Source of the DNA: G963668345 sp965206025
GTDB lineage: Bacteria; Acidobacteriota; Terriglobia; Bryobacterales; UBA6623
Length of the DNA stretch: 64,000 bases
Assembly: GCA_965206025.1 (NCBI GenBank)
Contig: CBDBIU010000005.1
Location: 620,001 to 684,000 of the forward strand
Direction: 5' to 3'
Shown here: positions 27,695-36,579 of the stretch, one piece after another
How positions within the stretch are numbered: the first letter of the stretch is position 1
Layout of the letters: every line of letters starts with the position of its first letter
Made by a program: the position numbers and the translations under genes
The notes under the pieces: model-generated
The model's database searches: none
Seen by the model: only the letters and a program-made list of their open reading frames with translations
What the model was told of the DNA's origin: nothing

Positions 27695-27916
27695 ACGGTA
27701 GCCACAGGTGTTCCCGAGCGCGTTGTCATGGCTATCGGGGGATGGAAGACAAGATCCGTTTTTGATAGGTACAATATCGTTAGCGAACGGGATCTACACG
27801 ATGCAGCGGCGAAGTTGGAACGGCACCTTGCCAAAATTGAATCGGCCCACAACAAGTACGAAACAAGTACAAAAGCTTCCGGTGCCGATTCCAGTACCCG
27901 CAAGTTGTTGAATTAA
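27695..27916 (+). pseudogene. Tyrosine recombinase (integrase) C-terminal remnant
   Basis: A 73-codon frame after TAA 27692-27694 encodes the end of a phage-type integrase: TGVPERVVMAIGGWKTRSVF, DRYNIVSERDLHDAAAKLER. The tyrosine in DRYNIV is the probable nucleophile, but the arginine- and histidine-containing parts are gone. It ends 5 nt before tRNA-Leu and reads toward it, the classic place for an integrase beside its attachment site. Confidence 0.75.
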
Positions 27917-27921
27917 CATGT

Positions 27922-28011
27922 GCGCAAGTGGCGGAATTGGCAGACGCGCTAGGTTCAGGTCCTAGTGGGGCTTTAAACCCCGTGGAGGTTCAAGTCCTCT
28001 CTTGCGCACCA
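27922..28011 (+). tRNA. tRNA-Leu (anticodon CAG)
   Basis: A class II tRNA with a long variable arm. The acceptor is GCGCAAG with CTTGCGC. The anticodon stem CTAGG/CCTAG encloses the loop with CAG. The variable arm is TGGGGCTTTAAACCCCG, the T arm GAGGT-TCAAG-TCCTC region, and ACCA is encoded at the 3' end. Confidence 0.95.
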
Positions 28012-28084
28012 CACCCAGCCGGGCTTTAGGCGACCACTCCCCGGGAACTCGCCCCTCCTTCGTAAGCTCACAAGCCAATCTCAG

Positions 28085-28116
28085 CCCCTTCTCACGGTTG
28101 CCCCTTCTCACGGTTG
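28085..28116 (+). repeat. Tandem 16-bp repeat, two units
   Basis: CCCCTTCTCACGGTTG occurs twice in perfect tandem, followed by a partial third unit (CCCCTT). Confidence 0.9.
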
Positions 28117-28169
28117 CCCCTTTTTCGCGGAGCCGCTGGGAGCGGAAGTAGATACCCGCCGTCAGGGAT

Positions 28170-28194
28170 GTAGGGGCCGGATAAATCACGCCCC
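28170..28194 (+). repeat. REP-like hairpin (degenerate)
   Basis: GTAG is followed by GGGGC...GCCCC with a loop containing GGATAAATCAC. The preceding bases CCCGCCGTCAGGGAT are identical to those before the 39,554 unit. Confidence 0.6.
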
Positions 28195-28613
28195 GTGCCG
28201 ACATAAGTGTCGCCGATTGTGGCCGCCGACAAACCGGGCCCCGAAACCAAGCGTCGAGAGGAGTCTTGGCGCGGCAAGCTGGAGAGCGTGCGCCACAAGG
28301 CTCATGGCTTTCTGCCCCGGGCGGCGCTGGACCAGGGAACCCCCCGGTCGCCGAGCCAGGCCCTCTGTTTTCCGGACGCCCACCGAGACACTTGACAGAC
28401 CCGTTATTCTCAAGAGGGAGGAACCCAGCGCCCCGGCATCACGTTCGTCGAGCGGGAAAAAATACCAAACGAACCCAATTTCCACCAACCATCTTGTAAT
28501 CAATCAGTTGCGGTGGATTCCGGGATGCCCGGGCGGCCCTGGAACCATCTCCGCCACCCGTCTCGGTTCTCCTGAGAGTAGCCGGCGATCCGCATGTAGC
28601 CCGAGCAAGCCCG

Positions 28614-30125
28614 ATGAACACCACCAAGTCGAACGAATCGGTCCCGCGCCTGCTGATGCGCGGCATCGGTAAGTCCTTCGGCGCAACCCGGGCGCTCGAC
28701 GGCGTGGATCTTGAGGTGCTCCCCGGACGGGTGCATGCCTTGATCGGCGAGAACGGGGCGGGGAAGAGCACGCTGATGAAGATCTTGAGCGGCGTGCTTC
28801 GGGCGGACGCCGGAGAGATCGAAGTCGACGGAGATCCTTTCCAGCCGGCCAATCCCTTGGAAGCGCGCCAAAACGGCGTCGCCATGATCTATCAGGAACT
28901 GGCGCTGGCGCCCCATTTGAGCGTGGCGGCTAACGTCGTGTTGGGGATTGAGCCGGCCAACCGCGGGTGGTTGCAGCCTACCCGCGCCGAGCAGCTAACG
29001 GCGCGGGCTCTCGAAACTCTCGGGCATGGAGACATTTCGCCGCGCGCCACCGTCGGCGAGCTAAGCATCGGAGCGCAGCAAGTCGTCGAAATCGCCCGGG
29101 CGCTGGTGATCCGCGCCAAGATTGTCGTTTTCGACGAGCCGACCAGCAGCCTGACGCAGGGCGACGTAGACCGCCTTTTCGATTTGATCCGCAAGTTGTG
29201 CGCCGAGGGCGTCTCCGTGGTCTACATCAGCCACTTTCTGGAAGAGGTCGAGGGCATCGCCGAGCGCTTCACGATCCTGCGCGACGGGCAGTCGGTGGCC
29301 ACGGGCGAGATGGCCGGGACATCGCTCGACCGGATTGTGGAGTGGATGGTGGGCCGCAAGCTCAACGAAATGTTCCCTCGTGTCCCGCATTCGATCGGCG
29401 AGCCGATTCTTGAGTTGGATGGGCTGGCCTCCACGCCGGCGGTTCACTCGGCTAGTTTCCGGCTTCGTCGCGGTGAGATTCTGGGAATTGCCGGACTGAT
29501 CGGCGCGGGCCGTACGGAGATGCTGCGGGCTATCTTTGGGCTGGCCGCGGTGCGGGAAGGCTCCGTCCGAGTCGCTGCATTCGAAGGTCCCGCCACGCCG
29601 GCCGAGAGGCTGCGCCAAGGCGTGGGTCTGCTCAGCGAAGACCGAAAAACCGAAGGACTCGCGGCCGGATTGACGGTCGAGGACAACCTGGCGCTTTCGC
29701 GGCTCGACCCCTATGCGCGGCAGGGCTGGCTCTGCCGAGGGGCGCTCCGCGAAGCCGCGTCTTCTTGGATGGAACGGCTTGCCGTCAAGGCGACCGGGCC
29801 GCAAGCGCCCATCACGTCCCTTTCCGGCGGCAACCAGCAAAAGGTGCAGCTTGCGCGATTGCTGCACCACGATTGTGATGTCCTGCTGCTGGACGAGCCT
29901 ACCCGCGGCATCGATGTCGCCAGCAAGGTCCAAATCTATGACTGGATTGGCCGGCTGGCGGCCGCCGGCAAAGCCGTGGTTTTTGTCAGTTCTTATGTTC
30001 CTGAATTACTCGGCGTCTGCGACACCGTGGCGGTGATGTCCCGCGGGCGGCTAGGCGCCGCGGCCTCCGTGAATCAGTGGGACGAGCACTCCATTCTGCT
30101 CGCCTCCACCGGCGCCCAGAACTGA
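28614..30125 (+). CDS. Sugar ABC transporter ATP-binding protein (RbsA/MglA type), no transporter partners nearby
   Basis: The protein has 503 residues and two tandem nucleotide-binding domains, the usual form for ribose/galactose-type importers. Domain 1 has Walker A GENGAGKST, signature LSIGAQQ and Walker B IVVFDEPTSSL. Domain 2 has the degenerate Walker A GLIGAGRTE seen in this family, signature LSGGNQQK and Walker B VLLLDEPTRGID. It would power uptake of a simple sugar or nucleoside with a membrane permease and a periplasmic binding protein. Neither lies next to it within the window, so its partners must be elsewhere or lost. It starts at ATG 28614, and the family length is complete. Confidence 0.92.
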   Translation: MNTTKSNESVPRLLMRGIGKSFGATRALDGVDLEVLPGRVHALIGENGAGKSTLMKILSGVLRADAGEIEVDGDPFQPANPLEARQNGVAMIYQELALAPHLSVAANVVLGIEPANRGWLQPTRAEQLTARALETLGHGDISPRATVGELSIGAQQVVEIARALVIRAKIVVFDEPTSSLTQGDVDRLFDLIRKLCAEGVSVVYISHFLEEVEGIAERFTILRDGQSVATGEMAGTSLDRIVEWMVGRKLNEMFPRVPHSIGEPILELDGLASTPAVHSASFRLRRGEILGIAGLIGAGRTEMLRAIFGLAAVREGSVRVAAFEGPATPAERLRQGVGLLSEDRKTEGLAAGLTVEDNLALSRLDPYARQGWLCRGALREAASSWMERLAVKATGPQAPITSLSGGNQQKVQLARLLHHDCDVLLLDEPTRGIDVASKVQIYDWIGRLAAAGKAVVFVSSYVPELLGVCDTVAVMSRGRLGAAASVNQWDEHSILLASTGAQN

Positions 30126-30275
30126 CTCGCCTCCGAACGATGTGAACTCAGATACCCGCAAGGACCAAGTAGCCCATGACGTCGAGCATGCAGGCGTCAT
30201 TGTGGTCGTCGGTGCTGAAGCCGCAATCGGAAGGCTGCTCCGTATGTTTGCGTCACTGAACTTCGCCCGGCCACG

Positions 30276-30755
30276 CTACGCAAACTGAATCTGCGCGATA
30301 TAGAGGTTCGGCATGATCTGATTCCAGCCTTGCGGGACCGCATCGAAGGCGATACGAAAAGGCCGGGTCTGCCCCGGGTCGAGCACCCCGTCCCGCGGGC
30401 TCACGATGACGACGGCTTGCCGGCCGAGCTCATTGAGGTGGGGATCGCGAAATAGACACGTCACCTCGACGATCCTGACCGTCCGCTCGCCCAGATTGCT
30501 GATCTCCCCTTCAATCGAGACGATCGTGTGCCCGAGGAAACTCTCTTTGGCTTCCATTTGGACGTCGCTCAGGTCGAGATAAGGCAGGTATTGTTTTGCC
30601 TCCTCCGTCAGGACGGTCCGATCCGCGGGCCGGTCGCCATAGTGCTTCCAGGCGAAATAGGCAAGGCCCCCGCCGAGCGCCAGAACAATCAGCGCAACGA
30701 GCGCCCCAACGGGCGGGCCCTTGCGCTGGCGTGTTTTCGATACGTTTTCGAGCAC
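30276..30755 (-). CDS. Membrane-anchored FxLYD-like protein
   Basis: The protein has 159 residues (GTG start 30755). One membrane segment follows a short basic N-terminus (GALVALIVLALGGGLAYFAW, about residues 17-36). The outer part is beta-rich and resembles FxLYD-type domains: HTIVSIEGEISNLGERTVRI, VEVTCLFRDP, PGQTRPFRIAFDAVPQGWNQ, MPNLYIAQIQFA. These domains are found in small envelope proteins of unknown role. It is probably anchored in the inner membrane with the domain facing the periplasm. It stands alone, convergent with the ABC ATPase gene and divergent from the S9 peptidase gene. Confidence 0.72.
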   Translation of the reverse strand: MLENVSKTRQRKGPPVGALVALIVLALGGGLAYFAWKHYGDRPADRTVLTEEAKQYLPYLDLSDVQMEAKESFLGHTIVSIEGEISNLGERTVRIVEVTCLFRDPHLNELGRQAVVIVSPRDGVLDPGQTRPFRIAFDAVPQGWNQIMPNLYIAQIQFA

Positions 30756-31031
30756 GTCCCGTACCCTCGTGATCTACCCTGCCGCGGTCTCTGGCCCCCC
30801 AACCTCGCAGGCGTACCGAAGTGTAACAGATGGTTTTACCGACGTGTGGGCACTCGCGCGCCCCGTGGCTTCCCCGCATCCACGGTGGGTGAAACGCCAT
30901 CTCTCCGCAAAGTTGTAGGATAGAACTGCCTGATGCGTAGGCTCCGAATGCGGCTTGCCGAGCCACGTCACAGGCCAGTATTTTTCACGCCTTTCCGTCA
31001 CAAGCGGCGTCCTGGGAGGCGCGTCGAACCA

Positions 31032-33179
31032 ATGACGACTTCAGCCCCGATTGACCGTCACCAGCATCTTTCCAGGCCTTCTCGCTTCCGGTTTCCGTAC
31101 GCCCTCCTGGTTCCGTTTCTCCTGGCGGTTCCTGCGCCTTTGCTCGGCGAGAGCCAGGAAACCTTCACTCCCAAGCACCTGGCTAAGCTGAGAGGGGTCA
31201 GCGAGGCCAAGATGTCCCCCGACGGGAAGCGAGTAGCCTACGTGCTCAGTGTGCCCCGGAGGTTGCTGAAGGAAAGAGACGGTCCGGCTTGGGGTGAGCT
31301 GCACGTCGTCGATGACAAAGGTAACTCGCGGGCCTTCGTTTCCGGCAGCGTCAAAGTCAGCAAGGTCGATTGGACGCCCGACGGCCACGGAATTTCTTTC
31401 CTCACCAAGCGCAAGGACGACAAGACGAAGTCGCTCTACGTGATTGCCGCCGACGGGGGCGAGGCCCGCAAGATCGTGAGCCATGAAACCGGCATTTCCG
31501 GCTACTCCTGGAGTCCCGACGGCAAGCAGGTGGCTTTCACCGCCAAGGAACCCCCATCGCCCGAAACAACGAAGCTGCGGAAGAATGGCTTCAACCAGCA
31601 AGTATTTGAAGAAGATTGGCCTCCGATCAAGGTCTGGATCAGCGAGGCTGATCTTGCCTCGCCCGAGCCGGGCCACAAGAAAGCACGACCCCTCGACGTC
31701 ACCGGCTCGGCGTCTGAAATCCACTGGAGCCCGGGCGGCGGCCTTCTAGGGGTGGCCATGGCGCCCACCCCCTCGGTGGATGACGCTTTCATGAACCGGA
31801 AGGTCATCATCATCGACTCGGAAAGTAGCGAGGTCCGCGGCAATCTGACCCCTCCCGGAAAGATGAAATCGTTCGCTTGGAGCCCGGATGGGAAACACCT
31901 AGCCCTGATTTCCTCCGCGGACCGCAGCGACCCCATGGCCGGACGGCTGGTCGTCGGCTCCGCTGACGGCGGCGAGCTTACCGATCTTCTGCCCAACCTG
32001 GCGGGTCACGTGAGCGGGATTGCTTGGCGCGACCGCCAGACCATCGTCTATTCGGCCGACGTCGGGGTGACGAGCACCCTCGGCGAGGTGAGGCTTGACG
32101 GGTCGGGCCGCAAGACTCGCATCCCGGAAACGACAGGGCTCGTTGTCCGCGGCTTCACGCAGGCTGCCTTAAGCGGAGATGCAGCCCTCGTTGTGAACAC
32201 CCCCCATCACCCACCGGAAGTCTACTTGCTCAAGCATGCGGGCGGAGATCCGAGACGGCTGACCCAAAGCAACCCGTGGCTGAAAGACGTCCGGCTGGCC
32301 GAGCAAGAAGCCGTCACCTTCAAGGCGCGCGACGGACTGCGACTGGAGGGCATTCTGGTTCGGCCTCTCGACTACGAGCCGGGGAAGCGCTATCCATTGA
32401 TTCTCGCCGTTCACGGAGGTCCCGAGACGCATGTTGCCGACGGTTGGGTGACCTCCTACGCCCGCCCGGGCCAGATGGCGGCGGCGCGGGGCTTCGCCGT
32501 GTTCTACCCCAACTACCGCGCCAGCACGGGACGCGGGGTCGCCTTTTCGAAGCTCGATCACGGTGATCCGGCCGGCGCCGAGTTCGACGATTTGGTCGAT
32601 GCGGTTGACCACTTGATCGCAGGCGGACTCGCCGACCGCGACCGGGTGGGCGTCACCGGAGGCTCCTACGGAGGCTACGCCTCGGCCTGGGGCGCGACGT
32701 ACTATTCCGAACGCTTCGCCGCCGCCGTCATGTTCGTCGGTATCAGCAACGCCGTCTCGAAGGCGGGGACAACCAATATTCCCGAAGAGATTTACGAAGT
32801 TCACCACCGGCGCCGAGTGTGGGACGACTGGCAGTTCTTCCTCGAGCGCAGCCCGATCTACTACGTCAAAAAAGCTCGCACGCCGATCCTCATCCTGCAC
32901 GGACGCAATGACCCGCGAGTCCACCCCTCGCAGTCGCTCGAACTCTTCCGGCTCCTCAAACTGCAAGGGAAAACCCCCGCGCGGCTGGTTCTCTATCCGG
33001 GCGAGGGCCACGGCAACAAGCGCGCCGCCTCCCGCTACGACTATTCCCTCCGCCTTCTGCGCTGGATGGATCACTACCTCAAAGGCCCCGGCGGTGACCC
33101 GCCCCGCTATGATCTCGACTACGGCCTCGAAGAGAAGGAAGCGGAAAAGAAGCCTGAGGAATCGAAAGAAGGGAGCTAA
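31032..33179 (+). CDS. S9 family peptidase (prolyl oligopeptidase-like), secreted
   Basis: From ATG 31032 the protein has 715 residues with a signal peptide (FPYALLVPFLLAVPAPLLGE). The N-terminal part is a propeller with WD40/TolB-like repeats (SPDGKRVAYVLS, WSPDGKQVAFTA, WSPDGKHLALIS). The C-terminal part is an alpha/beta-hydrolase: the catalytic serine is in GGSYGGYAS (about residue 544), the aspartate in LHGRNDPRVH (about 627) and the histidine in PGEGHG (about 660). It belongs to the acylaminoacyl-peptidase/dipeptidyl-peptidase branch and should cleave short peptides in the periplasm. The charged C-terminal tail (EEKEAEKKPEESKEGS) is unremarkable. The frame is open upstream to 30933, but that extension hides the signal peptide. 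Confidence 0.93.
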   Translation: MTTSAPIDRHQHLSRPSRFRFPYALLVPFLLAVPAPLLGESQETFTPKHLAKLRGVSEAKMSPDGKRVAYVLSVPRRLLKERDGPAWGELHVVDDKGNSRAFVSGSVKVSKVDWTPDGHGISFLTKRKDDKTKSLYVIAADGGEARKIVSHETGISGYSWSPDGKQVAFTAKEPPSPETTKLRKNGFNQQVFEEDWPPIKVWISEADLASPEPGHKKARPLDVTGSASEIHWSPGGGLLGVAMAPTPSVDDAFMNRKVIIIDSESSEVRGNLTPPGKMKSFAWSPDGKHLALISSADRSDPMAGRLVVGSADGGELTDLLPNLAGHVSGIAWRDRQTIVYSADVGVTSTLGEVRLDGSGRKTRIPETTGLVVRGFTQAALSGDAALVVNTPHHPPEVYLLKHAGGDPRRLTQSNPWLKDVRLAEQEAVTFKARDGLRLEGILVRPLDYEPGKRYPLILAVHGGPETHVADGWVTSYARPGQMAAARGFAVFYPNYRASTGRGVAFSKLDHGDPAGAEFDDLVDAVDHLIAGGLADRDRVGVTGGSYGGYASAWGATYYSERFAAAVMFVGISNAVSKAGTTNIPEEIYEVHHRRRVWDDWQFFLERSPIYYVKKARTPILILHGRNDPRVHPSQSLELFRLLKLQGKTPARLVLYPGEGHGNKRAASRYDYSLRLLRWMDHYLKGPGGDPPRYDLDYGLEEKEAEKKPEESKEGS

Positions 33180-33184
33180 TTTAG

Positions 33185-33990
33185 CTAACCGCTCGAGGCC
33201 GCCTGGCCGATGTCGGACGCCAAGAAGTATTTGAGTTGAGCGTTGAAGGCTTCCGGGGTTTCCAGATTCGGGAGGTGCCCCGCCGCCGGTAGGGCTACGA
33301 AACGCGAACCTGGTATCTGCTTCGCCCACTCAGCGGTCTCTCGCGGCGGCGCCAAGGAGTCTTCTTCGCCGGCAATGATTAGGGTGGAAACGGAAATCTT
33401 GGCGAGCCGATCCGTGGAGTCGGCCCGCTGGGCAAGGGCGTCAAGCGAGCCGGCGATCCCTTCAGGAGTGGTTGACTCGATCATGGCGCGAACGCGCTCG
33501 ACCAGGACCGGTCTTTCGCGACGCGTCGTTTCACCGAGAAGCTTAGGAAGCATACGATCGGCGATGGCGGTGGCTCCTCGTTCGCGGGCTAGGGCAGCCA
33601 GTTCGCGGCGATCCGCTTTGGCTTTCTCGGTGTCGGCGGCGGGCTTGGTATTGGCCAACACGAGCCCGAGCAGGCGATCCGGATAACGGCGCTCCAGAGC
33701 GAACGCCGCGTAGCCGCCCATCGAAACACCCCCGACGACCGCCTTCCGGATATTCAGGGAGTCCAAGACAGCGACCGCCAGATCGGCGATCTCTTCCATC
33801 GCGACCGGACCGGCCTCCGAGTCGCCGACGCCCGGGCAGTCGAAGGCAATCAGCCGTAACGAATCCGAGAGGCCCCGGTTTTGGGGTTCAAACATGGAGC
33901 GGTTCAGGGGGAAAGGCGTGCATCAGAAGCAGGGGTGTTTCCTGCCCCTCGTCTTGGAATCCGACCACCCGATTTTGGACTCGCAGCAAC
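33185..33990 (-). pseudogene. Alpha/beta hydrolase with apparent N-terminal frameshift
   Basis: The main frame (33185-33895) encodes a hydrolase with the nucleophile elbow GGVSMGGYAA, acid in AGEEDSLAPP and histidine in AAGHLPNLE. It begins at MFEPQNRGL, too late for the fold. The missing first strand and oxyanion loop lie immediately upstream in another frame (LLLRVQNRVVGFQDEGQETP, LLLMHAFP), and removing one C from the CCCCC run at 33908-33912 (on the minus strand) joins them as HAFPLNRSMFEPQ, the usual family text. Either the gene is newly broken or the base is a sequence error. The 5' limit is approximate. It overlaps nothing and converges with the S9 peptidase gene. Confidence 0.72.
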
Positions 33991-34037
33991 AGACCGCCTA
34001 CAAGCCTAGCAGAGAGAGGGTATGGCGGCGCTGCCCT

Positions 34038-36227
34038 TTACGCCGGGAATACGGACCGCGACTTGGAGAGGGCCTCACGGTCCAACAGCGGATCGAAGAC
34101 CACGTAGCGGGCCCGTCCGGTCGTCTTGGCCCGGTACATCGCCGCGTCAGCGAAACTCAGCAGGTCGGCGGCCTCGTCGAAGCCGCTGGCGCTGGTGACC
34201 ACGCCGATGCTGCAAGAGGTTGTCACGTGGTGGGAGCCAAGCTGGAAAGGCATGGTCAATTGAGCTTGAATGCGAGACGCAACGCGCGTCACCGCTCTTA
34301 CGTCATCCACGTCTTCGAGCAGAATCGTGAACTCGTCTCCACCCAAGCGGGCGACGAGATCGGCCGGTCGAACACAAGTTTCCAGGCGGCGCCCAACCGC
34401 GGTGAGCAGCCGATCTCCCATCATGTGTCCCAAGCTGTCGTTCAGCATCTTGAAGTGATCGAGGTCAAGGAAGAGCACGGCGAACATGGCGTCCGACACG
34501 CTCTGGGATGCCCGAGCGGCGTCGGAGAGCCGGCCCAGGAACATCTTCCTGTTGGCCAGTCCCGTGAGGGCATCGTGCATCGCCTCGTGACGGTCGCTGA
34601 CATCGAAGGCGAAAAGTCGCACAAACCGCTTGCTGGGCACATAACAAACGTGCAACTCGTAGTTCAAGTCCCCAACCTGAACTTCCTCGACGGCGCGCGG
34701 AATCCCTTCTTCCGCCAGCTGTTTGATCGCGTCAGGCAGCTTGGCGAGCAAGGGGTGAAGACTGGTCCCTTCCCGCAAATCGGGAAAACGGCTGGACGCT
34801 TCGGGATTGATGTAGGTCACCTTCCCCTGGAGGTCCGTTTCCACGATCGGCAGGGGGTTGTCGTCGGGCAACGAGGCCAGTTGCTGAAGCCTTTCGTCCG
34901 CCCGTTTTTCCTTGGTGATGTCGCGTACGGAAAGTGTGAACACCGTGCGGTCCGCCGTGCTTACCTTGCTGCCGTGAATCTGTACCGGGAACCGCGTCCC
35001 GTCCTTGCGGAGGCCTGTCAATTCGATCTCTTCATCCCAATTCCCGGCCCAAAGCAGGCGGACCAACTTTGTCTTGCGGTCCTCTTGGTATTCGAGGATC
35101 CGGCTCGCGTTCATGCCAAAGGCTTCGGTCGTTTTGTAGCCGAACATGCGTTCCGCGGCTGGGTTAACAAACCGAATTGTGCCCTTCATGTCGAGGGTGA
35201 TCAGCGCTTCTAGGGCATTCTTGACAACAGCCCTGGCAACTTGTCCTGTTTCCGTCAGAGGGTTTCTTCTTGCCAAGATGCTCTCGCGGCGCGTGAAACC
35301 AAGCGTCCAGGTCATGGCGAAAGCCAGCACGCTGAGCGCCAGTCCGCGCCAGGGAAGCGCCGAGGCGGTCTTCTTCTCGAAAACCTGATCGAAGGTTTCT
35401 CGGGTGCTAAACCGAAAGCTCCAAATCCGCCCGCCCACGGTGACGCTCACGGACCTCTGAAACCAGGCCGACTCTTCCGGCTCAGATCCTCCCGCCCAAT
35501 AAAGCAGAGCGTCCGGGGATTCACGGGAATTGTCGAAGACCGAGAAAGTGAGCGGTACTTCGTCAGGGTTCCACGGAGCTGTCAGTAGGGGGGCAGGCCG
35601 TACGAGGCTGCTTATCCAGCCTTCGCGGTCGCCGCCGGTGTCCACAGCCTGCACGAATAACAAGAAATCAAGAGGGCCCGTGCCACAATCAATAACCAGC
35701 TTCTCGCTGGATGCCACGCGCCCACTCTCGCCCGCACGCGACAGGGTGTCCGCGACCTGGCTCGTAGCCGTCAGATCGAACGTCTGCCTCGAGCAGCCCG
35801 CAACCGACGGAATGCCCCGAAAGCGATAGCGGACATCATCCGCACCCACCGCTTCATCCTGACCGGTAATCCATCCCAGCGCAGCCACGGCGGGATACTC
35901 CGTCTGCAGCAGGTCTGTGAGAAGGGACCCGTCCGGCATTTCGCTCGCACGGCGGCCCGGTGCATGGAGTGCTGTTTTCGCCAAGCCCAGCAGTGTCTCG
36001 TAGCTGCGAATTCGCTTCACCAGCCTGCCCTGAGCGTTCTGTACCTCACGCTCAAATGCAGCCCGGGCCAGTAGTTCCTTCTCGTACCTGGCGGCGTGCC
36101 AAGCCGACGCGGTAATAAACAAGCCTAGAACCAAGACAGCCCAAGGCGTGATCTGGAGGACTTTAATCTTCAGGAATCGCTTCGTCATCGAGGGGCTCGT
36201 TAGATTGTCCGCGGAGATAGACCCCAT
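34038..36227 (-). CDS. Diguanylate cyclase with CHASE and PAS sensor domains
   Basis: The protein has 729 residues. A membrane segment (PWAVLVLGLFITASAW) is followed by a CHASE-like periplasmic sensor with LLGLAKTALHAPGR and TEYPAVAALGWI, a second membrane segment (LALSVLAFAMTWTLGF, about residues 295-310), one clear PAS domain (ALITLDMKGTIRFVNPAAER...SVRDITKEKR), a second PAS-like region (NPLPIVETDLQGKVTYINPE) and a GGDEF domain. The active-site motif is intact (RLGGDEF, about residues 627-633), and an RxxD inhibitory site (RPAD) sits five residues before it. It should make cyclic di-GMP in response to an external signal and be product-inhibited. No EAL domain is present. Start is ATG 36227, with ATG 36188 as alternative. 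Confidence 0.94.
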   Translation of the reverse strand: MGSISADNLTSPSMTKRFLKIKVLQITPWAVLVLGLFITASAWHAARYEKELLARAAFEREVQNAQGRLVKRIRSYETLLGLAKTALHAPGRRASEMPDGSLLTDLLQTEYPAVAALGWITGQDEAVGADDVRYRFRGIPSVAGCSRQTFDLTATSQVADTLSRAGESGRVASSEKLVIDCGTGPLDFLLFVQAVDTGGDREGWISSLVRPAPLLTAPWNPDEVPLTFSVFDNSRESPDALLYWAGGSEPEESAWFQRSVSVTVGGRIWSFRFSTRETFDQVFEKKTASALPWRGLALSVLAFAMTWTLGFTRRESILARRNPLTETGQVARAVVKNALEALITLDMKGTIRFVNPAAERMFGYKTTEAFGMNASRILEYQEDRKTKLVRLLWAGNWDEEIELTGLRKDGTRFPVQIHGSKVSTADRTVFTLSVRDITKEKRADERLQQLASLPDDNPLPIVETDLQGKVTYINPEASSRFPDLREGTSLHPLLAKLPDAIKQLAEEGIPRAVEEVQVGDLNYELHVCYVPSKRFVRLFAFDVSDRHEAMHDALTGLANRKMFLGRLSDAARASQSVSDAMFAVLFLDLDHFKMLNDSLGHMMGDRLLTAVGRRLETCVRPADLVARLGGDEFTILLEDVDDVRAVTRVASRIQAQLTMPFQLGSHHVTTSCSIGVVTSASGFDEAADLLSFADAAMYRAKTTGRARYVVFDPLLDREALSKSRSVFPA

Positions 36228-36579
36228 GGGCTTGTGGATCTATCCACGTCGAACTTCTCTATATACTTATTTGCCTTGTGGCCGTGACATTTGCAATAGG
36301 AGAGAAGTACTGGTTTGGTCCTGGGTATTTGCGTACCACGGAAGGCATAAGACTAAACAGCCGGTAGAAGTATGCCGTTCTTGGACCGGTTGAGGCGGCA
36401 CGGACAGCGGCGGGCGCCAATGGCAAACAACCGCCGATGCGGCCGTTGGCCCTGCGTCGTTTTGGCCGGCTTGCGCTCACTACGCGGCGAGGTGACCACC
36501 TGGCGGGCAGGCGTAATTCCCTTTGACGTTCGTCCGCTTTCTTACACAAGCTTGCATCGCAAAAAGCGGTCTACCGAGT
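36228..36579. other. Intergenic region between enoyl-CoA hydratase and diguanylate cyclase genes
   Basis: It holds the upstream region of the diguanylate cyclase gene (36,228 on) and of no other gene, since the hydratase gene points away. No clear repeat, RNA or terminator was recognised. Confidence 0.5.

Larger units (their letters stand above)
28012..28613. other. Intergenic region downstream of tRNA-Leu
   Basis: No gene was found in 600 bp. It holds a 16-bp tandem repeat (28085-28116) and a REP-like hairpin (28170-28194), and at about 28,458-28,490 an AT-richer stretch (AAATACCAAACGAACCCAAT) of unknown origin. Direct repeats of the tRNA-Leu 3' end (attachment-site scars) were not recognised here. 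Confidence 0.55.

Noticed and set aside
28085..28116. Possible start of a CRISPR array
   Set aside because: There are only two 16-bp units without spacers; no cas genes are present.
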